A DNA stretch of 64,000 bases from Triatoma infestans (lineage: Eukaryota > Arthropoda > Insecta > Hemiptera > Reduviidae). The DNA lies in contig JAAEAF010001978.1 in assembly GCA_011037195.1 (NCBI GenBank), positions 1 through 64,000 of the forward strand, given 5' to 3'. Each line of letters begins with the position of its first letter. The first letter of the stretch is position 1. Of the stretch, positions 22,140 to 37,100 are shown piece after piece. The position numbers and the translations under genes are program-made. A model generated the notes under the pieces. The model was not told the DNA's origin, ran no database searches, and saw only the letters and a program-made list of their open reading frames with translations.

Positions 22140-22186
22140 CGATACAGATACAGCCATATTTACGATCAATGGAACAGTGTATCGAG
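22140..22186 (+). CDS. AOX: AOX exon 1 of those seen
   Basis: 47 nt after TTTGCAG, before GTAAGT. It reads [15 protein letters not shown], the first beta strand of the plant-ferredoxin-like domain. It starts with the third base of a codon, so a further 5' coding exon exists that I could not place. Confidence 0.85.
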
Positions 22187-25100
22187 GTAAGTGATAATTT
22201 ATTTGTTCATTCTTTGCCTACTTGAGATAAAATGAAAATCTGTTATGGTTCCATCAGTTCCTCTTATTAAGATTATTAAAATTCTAATTAATAAATTTTT
22301 ATTATTATTTCCTTCTTACTCCTAGCAAGAGGTACTATTGCAGTCGTATCAAATTTTCCATATTGAGTTTTCACCGGAAATACATGTTTCGAGATCCCCT
22401 GAGTACGAAAAAGTATTTTAACGTTTAGTTGGCCTTACATACAAATGAAATACTGTCTGTTGAATGTGTGTGATGTAGACATCTTATTTATTTCAGCGGG
22501 TACTTTGTTGGTTCTTGAAATTTAGCATATACGCCCTCCCTGCATGATTGTCAGATCAGCATCACCAATCAGGATTTCCGTACTCACGGTGAGTATAGCT
22601 CAGTGAATATAGCATGGTATGAGCGTGAGCTTCGATATAGAAAGCGTTAAAATAAAGAATAAAAAAAAGAAAAACAATAATCTAGGGAACAATTGCGTTA
22701 ACCTTTCCTCTAAAGTACCACTTCACTACAATTTAAGGTTCTACCGCCGCTACTAACTATTACGATACTTTAGAAACATTGTTAGAATTCATAAGTTAGT
22801 AAGAAGAAAATCGGTTAACCGGAAGTGCGCTTTACAAAATTCATTTTTGAGTTCTTTGGAAGTTTCTTGAAAACGGCTACAATGATTTTCTTTAAACGTG
22901 GAATGCTACCTGCAAGATGTGAACCTGTCCCTTTTATTTGAAACATTTTTCCAGAAAAATTTTGTTTTGGGGGGACTGATAGTTTGGTTTAATTGCCGCT
23001 AGTTGAGACGGAGGGCGTCCACAATGTCCACTCAGCTGCATATGTACTATGTATGTACCATCTTTTACTATCTATGAATGTAGCCGCCCAATTAAACGTG
23101 TATAAACATTGCAGTCTTAAAGTATATTTGTTAATATAGTGGAGACAAAGTTGTGGGAGTGTTTCGTATCAGATTTTTTTTTTTAACGATTATTTATCTC
23201 CTATACATCATACACCACAAGTTCCATGTGAAATGTCATTTTATAGATAACTCGCAACCACCACAAACCCCAATAGCAATAGTTTGATTATCCAGAAATT
23301 TTCCATTTATAAATTAGCTGATCCTTCTACAACAATCACTGCGAGAGTGAGAAGGACCAATGTCTAAAAACTACTTTTAGAAACTATGGGGTTTCAAAGT
23401 ATATACACTTTCGGTAAAAGCATAATTTCAAAAAATACTTACAATTTCAATTACAATAATTTCAATACTTCTTCTTACAGCTGTAATTCAGTTTTCATTA
23501 GAAATAACATATTTTGAGGTACCTTGAGGACGAAAAATGCGTGCGAATATGAAATTAAGGATAACTTAATTGGTTCAAAAAATTCCATAAACACGGAAAC
23601 ATTTACAATTAGAATTCTGTTAAGAGAAAGTCTGGCGTGGTATATCACACCACTTTTTTTTATTTCCCTTTATTTATAGCGCAGCACGCGTATAGAGAAG
23701 TATTTCTTGTGCACTATTATAAATTTTTACTTTATCTTATATTATTTTTGTAACGAAAAGTATTACAATTGTATAAAATTTTAGAAATTGAGTTTTTACT
23801 AGCCGGAATCTGTTGATATTCGACCTAATTTTTTTTCTCTAGATTTTCAAAAAAAAAGCTCCAATGATTTATTAAATTTTCTGACTGAGTACAAACATAA
23901 AAGTCTATTTTATTATAGGATAAATTGGTGACAATTTTGTATGATAAATCTCTCTATCTATATTTTGAAATATTTGTTTAGAGGAAAATTGCAGCAGGGA
24001 AAAGGGGACAAGAAACAGTTAGAGTAAAACAATTCACTTGGCCAACTCTAACATAAAATACACCCCTTGGGATGCGGCGATTTAGTATAAATATAAGGCC
24101 AAAAATGAAAGGTTATTGAGTCTACATTCAGTCTTATTCACACAGTATTCAGACAAGAAGTATTCTACTCTGTCACTCTCTCCGAACGTTTATTTATCTA
24201 TCCAAGTTTTTATATTTCGTTTTATGTATAAATATTAGATGCCCTTAATTATAGTTAATTTCTTACACCCTGCTCACTTAAATTCTTCCGTAAATTCTTA
24301 AAATTACTACCCTTTCAAAACTGCCCGTGCTACATTACAAACATGTACCAACCCATGTACCTGCTGCTGCATTGCACTGTATTATTTAGAATAAGAGAAA
24401 GTCGTGTGAGTGTTTCACACCAGAGATTTTTTGTTAAAGTAAAGGAATATAAACTTAACTGCAGTTATTATAAACTTAATGCAACAATGTATGAATTAAA
24501 GCAAATGTTTATGGAATTAAAATACCAATTGAAAAAAGATAATGAAATCAAAGTATAAGGGTGTAACAAAAGTAGGTGCGTTTCTCTTAATCCTCAAGTA
24601 TATATTATGAAACGTGCTTTCTTTTCTAAAAGTTACTTTACTACACCCTGGTTTACCAAAAGTTTCTTATTAGGTACCCATTTTTTATGCTTGTATCAGC
24701 TTGTGAAAAGATCTATGCGATTTGAGAGCGATTTAACATAGTTGAATCTAGAAATCCGGGCGATTTTGCGTCATTACTTTAAAAAAAAGGCTACTACTAC
24801 AAACGCCGCTTGCGAAATTAATGAAGTAGAGAGGGAACACGAGCTGCACAGATATGGTTCAAAACATTTACAGAGGCTAATTGTGATTAGTAGCTTTGTA
24901 TGATATTAGGAGATCTGCAACGTTAATTAAACTGTTAAGTTTTGTCGGGGATTGATCGTGGTACTGCCTTATGCCCAACAATATATGGACGTTCTCCTAA
25001 GCTGTTATGGGATTAGAATCATCGAATAAAATGAATTGTCTTCTATCGCCTATTTTTATGAGTAGTAATTCATGCATGTTTTCATTATTCCAGACCAAAC

Positions 25101-28100
25101 TCTGGTTCACTCATGCATATATTTTGTACATTTCCAGACGACTAAATTTTGTGAACATTCACTACTGACAAGTAAGATCCACAATGGTTTTCTTTGTCGC
25201 ATGGAATTTCGCTATATTGGCTATATAGCTAAATTTCGCTAAGATTGGCTATCTCTCTTCACATCTAACATCAGTGTTGGGATTTGCAGTTCGTATTACA
25301 AGGATTTACAAACCGCATGTATTAGAAGGTAATAGCCACTTGAAACGGGGAAATTCATCTCAAAGAAGTGTCCCACTTTTTGTAATGTGGTCCAAAAGAA
25401 TTGCGCAGTGTTGGCTACTTAATCAGCAAGCCTCCTGATCAAGAGCTGGCAGTCCAAATAATTATTGGCTCTTTGTATCCCCCTACTTCCTTTATCTTTA
25501 GTTTGGATGTCGGGGAATGCGAGAGGAAAGCTCTCTCCAACTCTAGTGGATATTGCTCTTTACGCGCCTCCTATAAAAAATTGCTGTGTTACATACTTTT
25601 AGTTGGGCTTCCCATAAAAAAGGGGGTAGGGGTTATAGAGGGTGTACTTGGCCTGTGAGAAAATCGTCGAAGCCATTTTCGAGAAAATCGCAAAAAAGTG
25701 GAAAAAAAAATTTAATGAAATAGTACTTTCGGTTGAGGAATTTTGACAGATAACTTACTGTCGGGTCACATGGTGATACCTGAACGAAACATCAAGTTTG
25801 AACTTATTGCAATTTTTCGTTTTTGAGCTATGCTGTTCACATACATACACACACGCACACACAGACCATTTGCTAAAAACCACTTCTTTGGACTCAGGGG
25901 ACCTCAAAACGTGTATTTCCGGAAAAAGCGATATTGAAAATTGGACACGATTACAATACTTCTAAAATGTAAATATGATTGATTGTCTTGTCTTCTATTT
26001 CAGAAAATTGTAAATTTTGGATTATTTGATTTCTGGCAAGTTTTTTATTTTCCATTCAAGGAATTAGTTTGCGTTTATTATTTCCATAAAATTTCTCTTC
26101 TACTTTTATTATGAAACATTTCCTCGTTGCATAATATTTCGATTACAAATGGCCTATATATTACAGATAATTAAATTAATGGTTTCAATAAATTCAATAA
26201 ATATTACTATTATATATTGTTTTTATTATATACATATGTCTGCTTCACAATGTAAAATTATAATTTATAAGCTGTGGTATTTCGGAAAACTTATGTGAAT
26301 TAATACATATTTTTACTTTCTCTTATTCCTCCTAGTAAGAGGAAGTATTGTGATCGTGCTAGATTCTCGAAATTGAGTTTTCACCGGAAATACATGTTTT
26401 AGGGTCCCCCCAAATACGAAAAGATTTTTTTAATTAATGGTCTGTGTGTGTGTGGGTGTGTATTAACAGAATATCTTAAGAACGAAAAGATGCAGGAAGC
26501 TCTTTCTGTACTACATAAACGGTACTACTATCTTCAGACATGAAGATTTCGGGTAAAATCCATCAACCAACAATGTGACTTTACTGAATTTTTTGTTGTT
26601 GAGTTTTTGTGATTTTTTTCGAAAATGCTCCAAGGTTTTTTTTTAACTCGTATATTGTTTACATCACTTTTATTTGTAACAGTTTTCCGGAAAAATTGAT
26701 TTTTGTGAGTTCTGGGGCGAACGGAATAGTAGCGTTATACTTTCCTCTAAAGTACCACTTCAGTATAATATGGTTTTACCACCTACAGAATATTAATACA
26801 CATTAGAAGCATTGATAGAATTCCAAATTTGAAGAAATCTGTGAACTGGATGTGCAATTTTATAGAATAGGTTATTCAGTCAGTTTTGGGGAATTTTCTT
26901 GAAAACTGTTACAACGATTTTCTTTAAACTTCGAATGCATTCTAAGTATATATCATTATTATTCCGTGTATGAAGCCCACGAAAATTATTACAATTTAAA
27001 ACATTAGTGTACCTGTTTCAGTTACTGGTGACAAAGTATCGGCGGAAACCACGTTGAACACCTTTATCAGAGACCATGCACTTTTGAAAGGTACCAAATA
27101 CATGTGCAAAGAAGGAGGATGTGGTGCTTGCATTGTTACTGCACAATCTGTGCATCCTGTTTCCAAAAAAACTCAATATTATGCAGTTAATTCGGTAAGT
27201 TACATAATTGTAAATCTAGTTTGAAATACTCATACGACTCTCTCTTACTCAATTTACACTTTGACGGATTTTTCTTTTTACGGATATTACGTATTTACAG
27301 ATTACATACAACGGAAAATGTACATTGTGCCTCCGAACTATACTATACGTATTCCCAAAACAGATTTTTTCAAATCTGGCCACACAATTCTTATTATCTG
27401 TATTAATATTATACAGACGAAAAAATCATATAATGTATTAATAAAATGGTACTTTAGAGGAAAGCCTAACGTCACTTCTCTCCCAGAATCCCTTTTAAAT
27501 GAATTTTCCCGAGAAAACGTTCAGATAAAAGATGTGGCTGTTTAAAGAAAATCGTTTTAACTGAAAAATCTAAGTTTCAGATTTCTGCGATTTTCTTTTT
27601 TTGAATTATGCACACACAAACACATTTCCCCTTACGCATACACAAACACATTCCCCCTTATGCACACACAAACACATTCCCCCTTATGCACACACAAACA
27701 CACAAAAATATTAATTTCTAAAAATCACTTTTTTCGACCTAGGGCATCTTCCTTGCAGGATTAAGAGAAAGATTGGAATGCAGCCAATTAAAACATTTAA
27801 AAATTTATGCCTCTTGGGCACAAAGATGATAAAAGAAAAACTATTCCAAATTGATACTAGCTGGACAATTTCCAAACTGAAAGTGGCCAGGTGGATTGGC
27901 AGACTTATTTGTATTTTCCTATTCATTCATTAAACTTACAGGACGCAGAGAAACTTGCTAGTCTTTCAGAATTATACCATAAGCAGTGTAAGTTATCAGT
28001 GAAATAACAAGCGCCTTAAGTTATATATATACCCTGAGGAGAAAACAAAAGCATAGTTGTACAGCGTAAAGTGAAACACTCATAAGATTTTCTCTTCCTC

Positions 28101-31100
28101 CAATTTGCATTATTACATAAGCTCTAGATTTTCGAACTCTAATTATATAATCACGCTTCTTCTTAGAGAAGAGAAAGTAAAATGTTTGGGGGGCGCTAGT
28201 AACCGTCGAATTTGATGCGCCCGGAAAAAAAAGCTTCTTCTATTTGTTTAATTGCACTAAACATTAGTGCGAATCATTTTTTATGTTGCTGCAAGAAACT
28301 AGATTTTGATTGAATTAGCTCATACGTAGAATACCATCTTTATAGTACTCTTTCAATAATTTGCGGACTGCCCACCTATGTAAAATTAAGGACATATAAT
28401 GAATAGCTAAAAACTCCAGGTCTAACCAAAGTTTTTCAGCTGAATATTATAAATTCTCTGGAGAAATTTTAGTGGGTGTTTACCATCAATTTTATTTTGT
28501 TCCAATAATATAAACAGCCAAACACAAAATGGCGTACTTACACTGCATCTTGGCGTTTTTCTGAATTCTCTTTTGCTTTGTCATTCAACAATGAAAAGAA
28601 AATTCTGCATTTTTTCTGTACAGCATACATTAATTATACAAAATAGTAAATATTATATTGGGAATAACTTGATTTATAGCATTTTTTTATAAAAAAATTG
28701 TTATTGCATAATTTGATAATTTATAAAATACCTACGAAGGGAAAATTAGTAAAAAAAATCTAAACTAGTTTTTTCAAAGAAATAATAACTATAAATAATT
28801 AGCCAATGCAGTGTAGAACAGAAAGTGCGAAAAGTGGGTGTATGTTAGGCCAATCAGAAATTTAGAATTTTCATGTTCACCACGCCCACATTTGGCAACT
28901 TCACTTTAACACTGCAATTGGCTAATTATTTATAGCTAATTATTTCTTTGAAAAGTCTAGTTTAGAATTTTTTTACTAATTTTCCCTTCGTAGGTATTTT
29001 ATAAATTATCAAATTATGCAATAACAATTTTTTTATAAAAAAAAAAATGCAAAAATCAAATTACTTTTAACATATTAGATAGATAGAAATGTGTTTATTA
29101 AATGAAAATAAATTACATAACACTTCTATATAACTAATAAATACACCCATAGATAGAATATACCCGTCTGCCGAGGTCTGTGTTATCAATTAGTTTATGA
29201 AGAATACAATAAAAATACATAGAAACAAATTGTAATGATACATAAGCGAAATAACCAATACAAGTCAACATATTAACTAAATTATAATAAAAGAAATAAA
29301 AAGTAATTCTTTATAATAATAATTGTTTTCGATAAGGGCATGTTGGACAAACTTTACTAACTGAGACTAGTTTACTTCCCTAGATAAGTTAAGCACTTCT
29401 TCCTTGGAACATGATTCCTTGCCAAACCAGCGTACCCTTAATTCCCTCAATCGCTGACATATACCAATAAAGTGCAAAGTATTCTCTTTTTGTTCATAAC
29501 TACACAGGGAATATGTGTCAGCACCCTCCTGATTCCACGGTTTGCAATTCAAAAATACTTCAGCCCTGCACTTAAATATTAAACTCATAGCTTGTTGGCC
29601 AAACTCATTATTTATGTATGGAGTATACATACTGAGAGCGCAGCGTTCTGAATATAGACTAAATCTAGACTCTAAACATCTATTAAAAATAAATTGTTGC
29701 TTTAACTCTTCTACGAATTGTTTAACAGTTTTTGATTTTTTCCGTAGCTCAGTAACATTAGAAACATCTATTTGGATGCCATAACTTTGTCCCCGTTCCA
29801 CTTAGTCCAACCCACCTTCTGTACCAATAAACTTTTTTAGAAATAACTTCTCTGACCAAAATATAAGGCAAGCGATAAGCAGACAATTCCAAAACCTTTG
29901 TTACGTAAGCAAAATGGACTTTTAACGTATGGGAATAAATGGAATTGAGACCCGTTTCGTATGTCAGAATGTTGGGGGCATATTTCGGCAATAAAAATGT
30001 TTTTTAGAATTAGGAAAAAAATGCAAGATGCAATGTAAATACGCCATTTAGTATTTGGCAGCTTATACTAGTGGGGGGAAAATAGAATTCATGTTAAATA
30101 CCAACAAAATTTTCTTCAAGCAATTCATAATTTTCAATAAAAAAAAATTTCTCAGGCCTGGAGTTTGTAACTATTCATTATATTGTCCTTAATTTTTAAA
30201 TAGGTAGCGCAATCCACAAATTATTAAAAGATGGCATCTACGCAAGAACTAGATTCAAATCAAAACCCAGTTCATCTTAATCAAGACACTCGCACGACTT
30301 TCTCTTACTGCGAAATGGCAGACTTTCTTCACATTTACAATTCCTATGAGTGTTTAAAACCGTCGGCATTTTTATGGAGAAAAACAAAAAACTGAAAAAC
30401 CTATTCAGTAAAGTCGCACTTCCGCTCAACCGATTTTCTTCAAACTGGGAATTTTGGGGCAACTTATATAATTTTAATTAATATTATTTAGGTCACAGAA
30501 TTGTTTACAGTGTTGAACTGAAATAGCACATTAGAGGAAAACGTAACCCCATCTCACTCCCAAAAGTCCCCTTAAATGAATTTTCCTGGAGAAATGTTTC
30601 AAATAAAAGTTGTAGCTCTTTGTATGTCTAATTGATATACCAAGTTTGAAGAAAATCGAGGAGCTGTTTTTGAGAAAATCACAAAAAACTACTTTCAGTA
30701 AAGTGTAACTTCCGGTTGATGGATTTTGCCCGAAATATTTGTGTCTAATGCGTGGTAGTACCGCAAACGGAATACCAAGTAGGAGCTTCCTGCAGCTTTT
30801 CGTTTTTAAGATACTCTTTTCATCCACATCCAGACACACATACAGACCATTTTCTAAAAACCACTTTTTTGGACTCAGGGGGCCTCAAAACGGTATTTCC
30901 GACTTTCAGTAAGAGAGAGTAAAAAAAAAGTGAATTGTGATGAAAATATTTGTAATGAATATTTTTGCATGAATGAAATATTTCTATGGTAAAAGATATA
31001 CCTGTTGTTGTTTCCATATAATGAAAAATACGTTTGGTTTCCTGACATGGTGATTTGCCGTTTGTCCAAAGGTCAACGTATGCAGATTTGATGAATATGT

Positions 31101-34100
31101 GGTTGGGTCCGCAATAACTATATGCTTTTATCCGTCACAGCCATGCTTCATTTTGTTGGTTCTGACCGGTTTGGAATTGATTGTCATCAGTCGCCAGAGT
31201 AGAGAGAAATAGTGTAGAGAGTTTACTTCAACTTTCTGTCACCACACTGATTGGTTGTTTGTATCTGTATGATAGCCTACAAACGGAGTTGGCTACAGTT
31301 ATGGGTTTAGAACTAGTAAGTAGTAGTAGTTTTTAGTAATGTATATTTTTTCAGGTGTGCTTGACGTCCAACTACCAAATTAGGTATCGTGGATGGGGGC
31401 GGAAGCACCTACTTTACCATTAATATTTTTTAAACCAATACAAAATTTGGCAGTTATACGCGGGACTCGAACTGGGGACCTTCCAGTGCTCATAACCACT
31501 ACACCAACAACTGCCCGGCTTAGAACTATAAAAGTTCCCAGCTTTTTGAGGCGAAAATTCACTCATTTGGAAGATGTGATCGGTTCCTTTTCGAGAGGAA
31601 TTATGGCAATCAGAAGATGTAGTCTTATCCGTTAGTCAGATAACCATTAAAGCACTGAGTACATGTATTATAAATCCGATAATCAATTCGATTATTATCG
31701 CTTATTCGATTATAATTTGCGTATGCCTGGCAAAATGCCCTGGGCAGTTACAATAGAGTTATGCAAGGCAAGTGGAAATTAATGAAATGGCCGACAATAT
31801 AGTAAGGAAAGATGCAGCAATTCTCTTCATGGGGCCCCGGACCTCTTGCAGAATAAGCAACCAATTCTGTCCAAGAAGCGCTCAGAAATGAGAATGAAGC
31901 CAAGAGAGTATTGGTCTAGAGTGGAATTGTCCAGCGCTAAGCAAGTCATGCTAAGACTCTTCTGGACAGCCACGGCCGGAACAAATCTGAGATATTGGTT
32001 GTGTCAGTGAAAAAAAATAGGCTGCGTACGCTGACAGGTTTCCTCAAGGGTCACATTAAGAAGTTGGGTCTATTATACAATAGCGTCTATAGATATTCAA
32101 TGGAGATGGAAGAGACTCAAATATATCTCTCAAACCAGTTGCGTCATCATCATCCAAAGAAAATTTAGAATCCTAGTACCCGGCCGTTAGAGGAAGGGAT
32201 ACCCTCCCTAGAATCTTCCCAAATCATGAAATTTCTTTATGAAATAGAAGTGGAAGTTGTGCTTAACGCTGAGAACCTCTTTCTCATCCTAGTACAGTGG
32301 AAAGCACAATAGATCTCTCAAGGTTGCAGTAAAAGTTGTGGAGCTGCTAATATCGGTGAATTTCTTTGCCCAGTTCATAATAATAATAATAGATACTTGA
32401 TTGAAAAAGTAGACTAACACTACGAAGATAAAAAAAAAGATAGTACCATACGGCAAGGATATAATCCTTCAGCCTGTTTATATTGCGACCAATTTTCTAG
32501 CCCAACATAAAAAGTGCCCAAAAAACATCCTTTTTCTTGATTTCTATGGAATCCTTTATGTAAGTAAATAGTAAACTTGTACTTCTAACGTTAAATGTAG
32601 TGTCTACTACTGGTATTCTCCTGTCATGGCAAGGCATTCACTACTATTGAAGGAATCGGCAGTAAGAGGAAAGGTTATCATAAGATACAGTCAACTCTTG
32701 CACAGTTTTATGGCACCCAGTGTGGATATTGCAGTCCTGCCTTTGTTATGAACATGTACAGGTATGAATGTTCATGGTTGTTGCACATTAATATAAAGAA
32801 ATACTTATATAAATATATATAATATCAGGGCATGTTCTCTATGTGATCAAATAGTTCAGAGTACGCTCAAAATTTAAAATATAACTTTTTTTTAGTGTTA
32901 TATTGTATTTGGGTTTATGTAACAATTACACGTTCTGAATACCTATTAATTAGAAAAGTTTACTGAGTAACAGTATCTTTTCCCTTTGGGAATGGGGTTT
33001 AAGAACGCCCGACTTTGAACACCAGGAGACGCCACTGATATATATATATATTTACATATAAATTTGAATAATTATAGAGAAAGAGAACCTGAGAACAGAA
33101 TCGCAATTGAAAAAGCAAAATATCTTAAATAAAAAAAATGCAGAAAGTAATTGCTTAGAATTTTTTCTAGTTTATTACAAGAAAATCCCAACATAACGAT
33201 GAGAGAAGTGGAAGATTCCTTTGGAGGGAATATATGTAGATGTACTGGCTATAGACCAATATTGGACGCATTCAAAGCATTGGCTAGTGATGCAACTAAC
33301 GATCTAAAGGAGAAATGCAGAGATATTGAGGTAACATTAAATGGTTGTAGTAACTTGACACATGTTATTCTTTAATAATCGAATAATATCGTTGTAAATA
33401 ATGCCTTAGCAACGTAAAGTGAAATTAATTTAGAAAACATAGAGTAATTATAATAGCGCATTCGCCTTTGATGCGAGAATTCAGGGCAAAGAACAATGTT
33501 TACCCAGCATCGTGAGAAAAAGTGGGAAGGTACAGTTAATAGCGAACCTTGGAAGCGAAGGTCAAAACTAACCAGCGAAGGAACCACGGCTTGCTTACCA
33601 TTGCATGCCCTCCTAATGAAAATCGCCAAGCTTGAGTCCTTCATGGGCTGTTGCGCAGGTTAGATAGGTTTTAGATAGTTATAATAGTTTTCTTAAATGT
33701 TCCTTAACTATGAAGGTAAACTAAGGTGTGCCTCAAAATATACCAGATTATTATGTCAGATTGGAGACGGGTTCTTTACATCTAATATCTAGAATTTCCA
33801 GCGGGATTAAAATTCTCTCCATGCCTGCTGAAAGATTGCCGCGTATCTGTTATGATTACTTAGTAAAGAATATTGATAATAAGAATATCCCGTTTAATTG
33901 GGCATGTGGATTAAGGGATTTGTTATTTGCAATTGGGGACAGGATTTTTGGGATCTCCAGGAAGGAGAATTGGCCTCACTTAAATATGGTGACATCCTAA
34001 AGAAATTTAATAACCATTTATTGAGCAAAGATACCAAACTAGCTGTATAATCCAGTTTTAACTTACACTTCAGGAATATCAGTTCTCTTGGGTTGGGTGA

Positions 34101-37100
34101 AGGCTCTATTCGATATAAAGTACATATTGACATGGTCAGGGTCGCCAGCCAGATGAGACTAATTTAAAAAAACACCCCAGCATATAAACTAAAGTAAAGG
34201 TATGAATTACAAGTTTTCTCCAGAGAGTTGTTGCCCATTATGTCTTCTCGTTAAGGATGATTTGTTAAATTTTCTGTTATCATGTCATATATTAAACAAC
34301 TTAATTTTTATAAAATTACTTAATTTTATAAACCTATACTACCTCCTCAGGTGCAATTGGAGAATTTATTAAAAATCGATTCCTATTCAAAATTAAAAAA
34401 TATTTATCTGTGTACAGTCAATAGCTTAAAACATCGAAATATTAGATTAAGTCAGATACATGTTTATTTTACTATCTATCGGTTAATTTACTATCTTTAA
34501 CTTTTATTGTCCCTGTAAGTAATAATATTAAGTTATATTTGCCTTTATTGTTAATATCTGCTGAAGTTCATTTATTTTATCAGAATAGTTATTATTTTGT
34601 ATGTTGAAAATGGATTTTGAGGTTCGGTCATCAATCCGAATCCAATTCGGTCAAAATCCATTTTCAACATTGAATACAAGGTCGTAACGAACACCAAAAA
34701 CATTATTTTGTATTATATTTGATCTATATCTATCTAGGTTATTCAGACAAAGAGTTGCCAAGATTTCATTTTATTTTTATTTTGGAGTTTCTTATATTTA
34801 TTAATTTCATTAATATTATCATTATTTCATTTCATTTCTTTATATGATTTCTTATTATTATTTTATTTGAAATATTGTGTATATAACATTATATTATAAT
34901 ATTGATATTGTAATTGTATATTGAAAGTATAATTAGGGCAACTCATTGCTACAAGTGTAAAACTTATAAGCAATAAATAAATAAAATAAAAAATAAACTG
35001 TGAAGGTATCCGAGAAAGTCGGTGTGAGCTGAAATGAAAGGAAGCTCAAAAATCTCGTAACTTTGTCAAAATAGTCCAGTTTACAGTTCACCTGATTTAA
35101 TCACATGCTATTCATACAATGTTGTCTTCAAGATATACTCCATGGTGTTCTAGGGTTCAATTTACTGGTCTGTATTGTTAAAAAAAAACAAATAAATAAA
35201 TAAACTGATCTGTTGATGCAGGCAATGTAAAATTAAAGAGAGCATTTAATTATTGATGACATGCTTTGTCAAACATATCAGAGTTTTATCATGTTCACAT
35301 CGAATAATTTGATTTGTCTTCTGATATACAAAAATGGGGCAGCGACCAAATTTACTGTCACCTGAAAAGTCTGTTTGCTTCATTCGGCATCCCCGTTTAT
35401 ACATTGAATATAGTAGTAAACGTGCAGGAATCTGTGGATGGAAATGAATGTGGAATGTAGATGTATTACAGTTCACCGAGGTAAAAACGCCACACCCAAC
35501 TAGTTAGTCAAGTAACCACAACCAAGAGCATTAATATAATATAATAATCATTAGGGGTATAATTAGCTTTTGTTCGTGTTAATGGTAAAGAAAGATGTGC
35601 AGAGAGGACTTGATTCCTGTGGAGTGGTTAGTCCATTTTCCTCTCAGAAAAATCTTTTTACAATTTTCTGATTGCAGGACATGATGAAAAATTGTCACCT
35701 CACGGCAGAATCTTGTTCTATGAAATGTCCAGATTGTAAAAGTAAAACTAAAAAAAATCTTCTGACTGAAGACAGTTATGAACTAGAGTTTGCTGAATTA
35801 GCTTTAGCACCAAAAAAACTTCAGTTAAACTTAACAGAAAACAGTCGTTGGTTCAGAGTGACTAGTATTCGTGAAATAATAGAAGTATTTGATTTAATAT
35901 CACCAAACAGCTACATTTTAGTTAATGGTAACACTGCAGAAGGTATGTATTGTCAAACTTTATTGTATCAAACTGACTAGTTTAACTTGTATTATTAAAT
36001 TATTTACGTGTTGAAAAGAAGATAGTAAACCAATGTTTTAGGGGTGTATAGGTTAACCGAGCCGCCCGCAGTTTATATAGATATTAGCGATGTGGCTGAA
36101 CTGAAATCTTATACAGTCAATAATGAGCATCTAGATCTTGGAGCCAATATGACACTCTCAGACTGTATAAAACTGTTTAGAAGATTATCTGCCCAGAATC
36201 CTCTACTGTACGGTTATACAAGTGTACTGGCTGATCATATTGAACTGGTGGCCAACGTGCCAGTCAGAAATGTTAGTTTGTTGTTTGTGATTATTAATTA
36301 TCTTCTTATACTTCTTATAAATCATTGTGACGAGCTGTTTCAAAATGTGAATGAAATGAATGATATTTGCTTTATTATAAAAAATACAAACTTACAAAAC
36401 TTTACAGATACAAATAAAGCTACAGCAATGGCTGAATTACAGCCGTCTTCTGCCAGGAGTTTGGCGTGGTAATTATAATATAAAAGACAAAAATAACAAA
36501 ATAAGAACAAACAAACAAACAAAAAATTAAATTAATTTTCCATTTTTGCCTTCCTATATTCTTCTAATGCATGCTTTCATAAATTGTACATTGTTCTATA
36601 TTTCTCCTATCATAAACTAACTAGTTCTCCTTTTGATATACGTCCTTTCCTAAGTACCTTTCTAAAAGATCCTAATATTGACATAAAACTATACCATAAC
36701 AGACCATAGTAGTTTTTAACTTACTGCCATAAAATGAAGGGCGTCCTCTATTTGTAGTGGTGGGTTGGTTCCGCAAGCTGGAAAGCAGCAGAGACATTTT
36801 TCCGTGGTAGCCTGCTTCATTTTGTGGTCATCGACCGGTTTCGGCTTCTCCCATCTTCAGGTTGCGTTTTTCAGACAGTGTGATAACACAGACTTGCACA
36901 GAGCAAATTGAGTTTTACACACTGACTCTGAGTCGCCTCTAAAGTGCCATTTCTCTATCTTTCTCAATTTTCCCTTGTTTTTACGGAACACCATAATTTT
37001 AGATTTTTCTAGGTTTATACTTAAATTCCACATCTGCATGATGCTTCTAATTTTTTTAACATATTCTTCATTTTAAACTGGGAATGGTGGGTCAAAACTT

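Noticed and set aside
27609..27705. CRISPR-like array
   Set aside because: The 26-bp units are directly adjacent without spacers, so it is a minisatellite in a eukaryotic intron.
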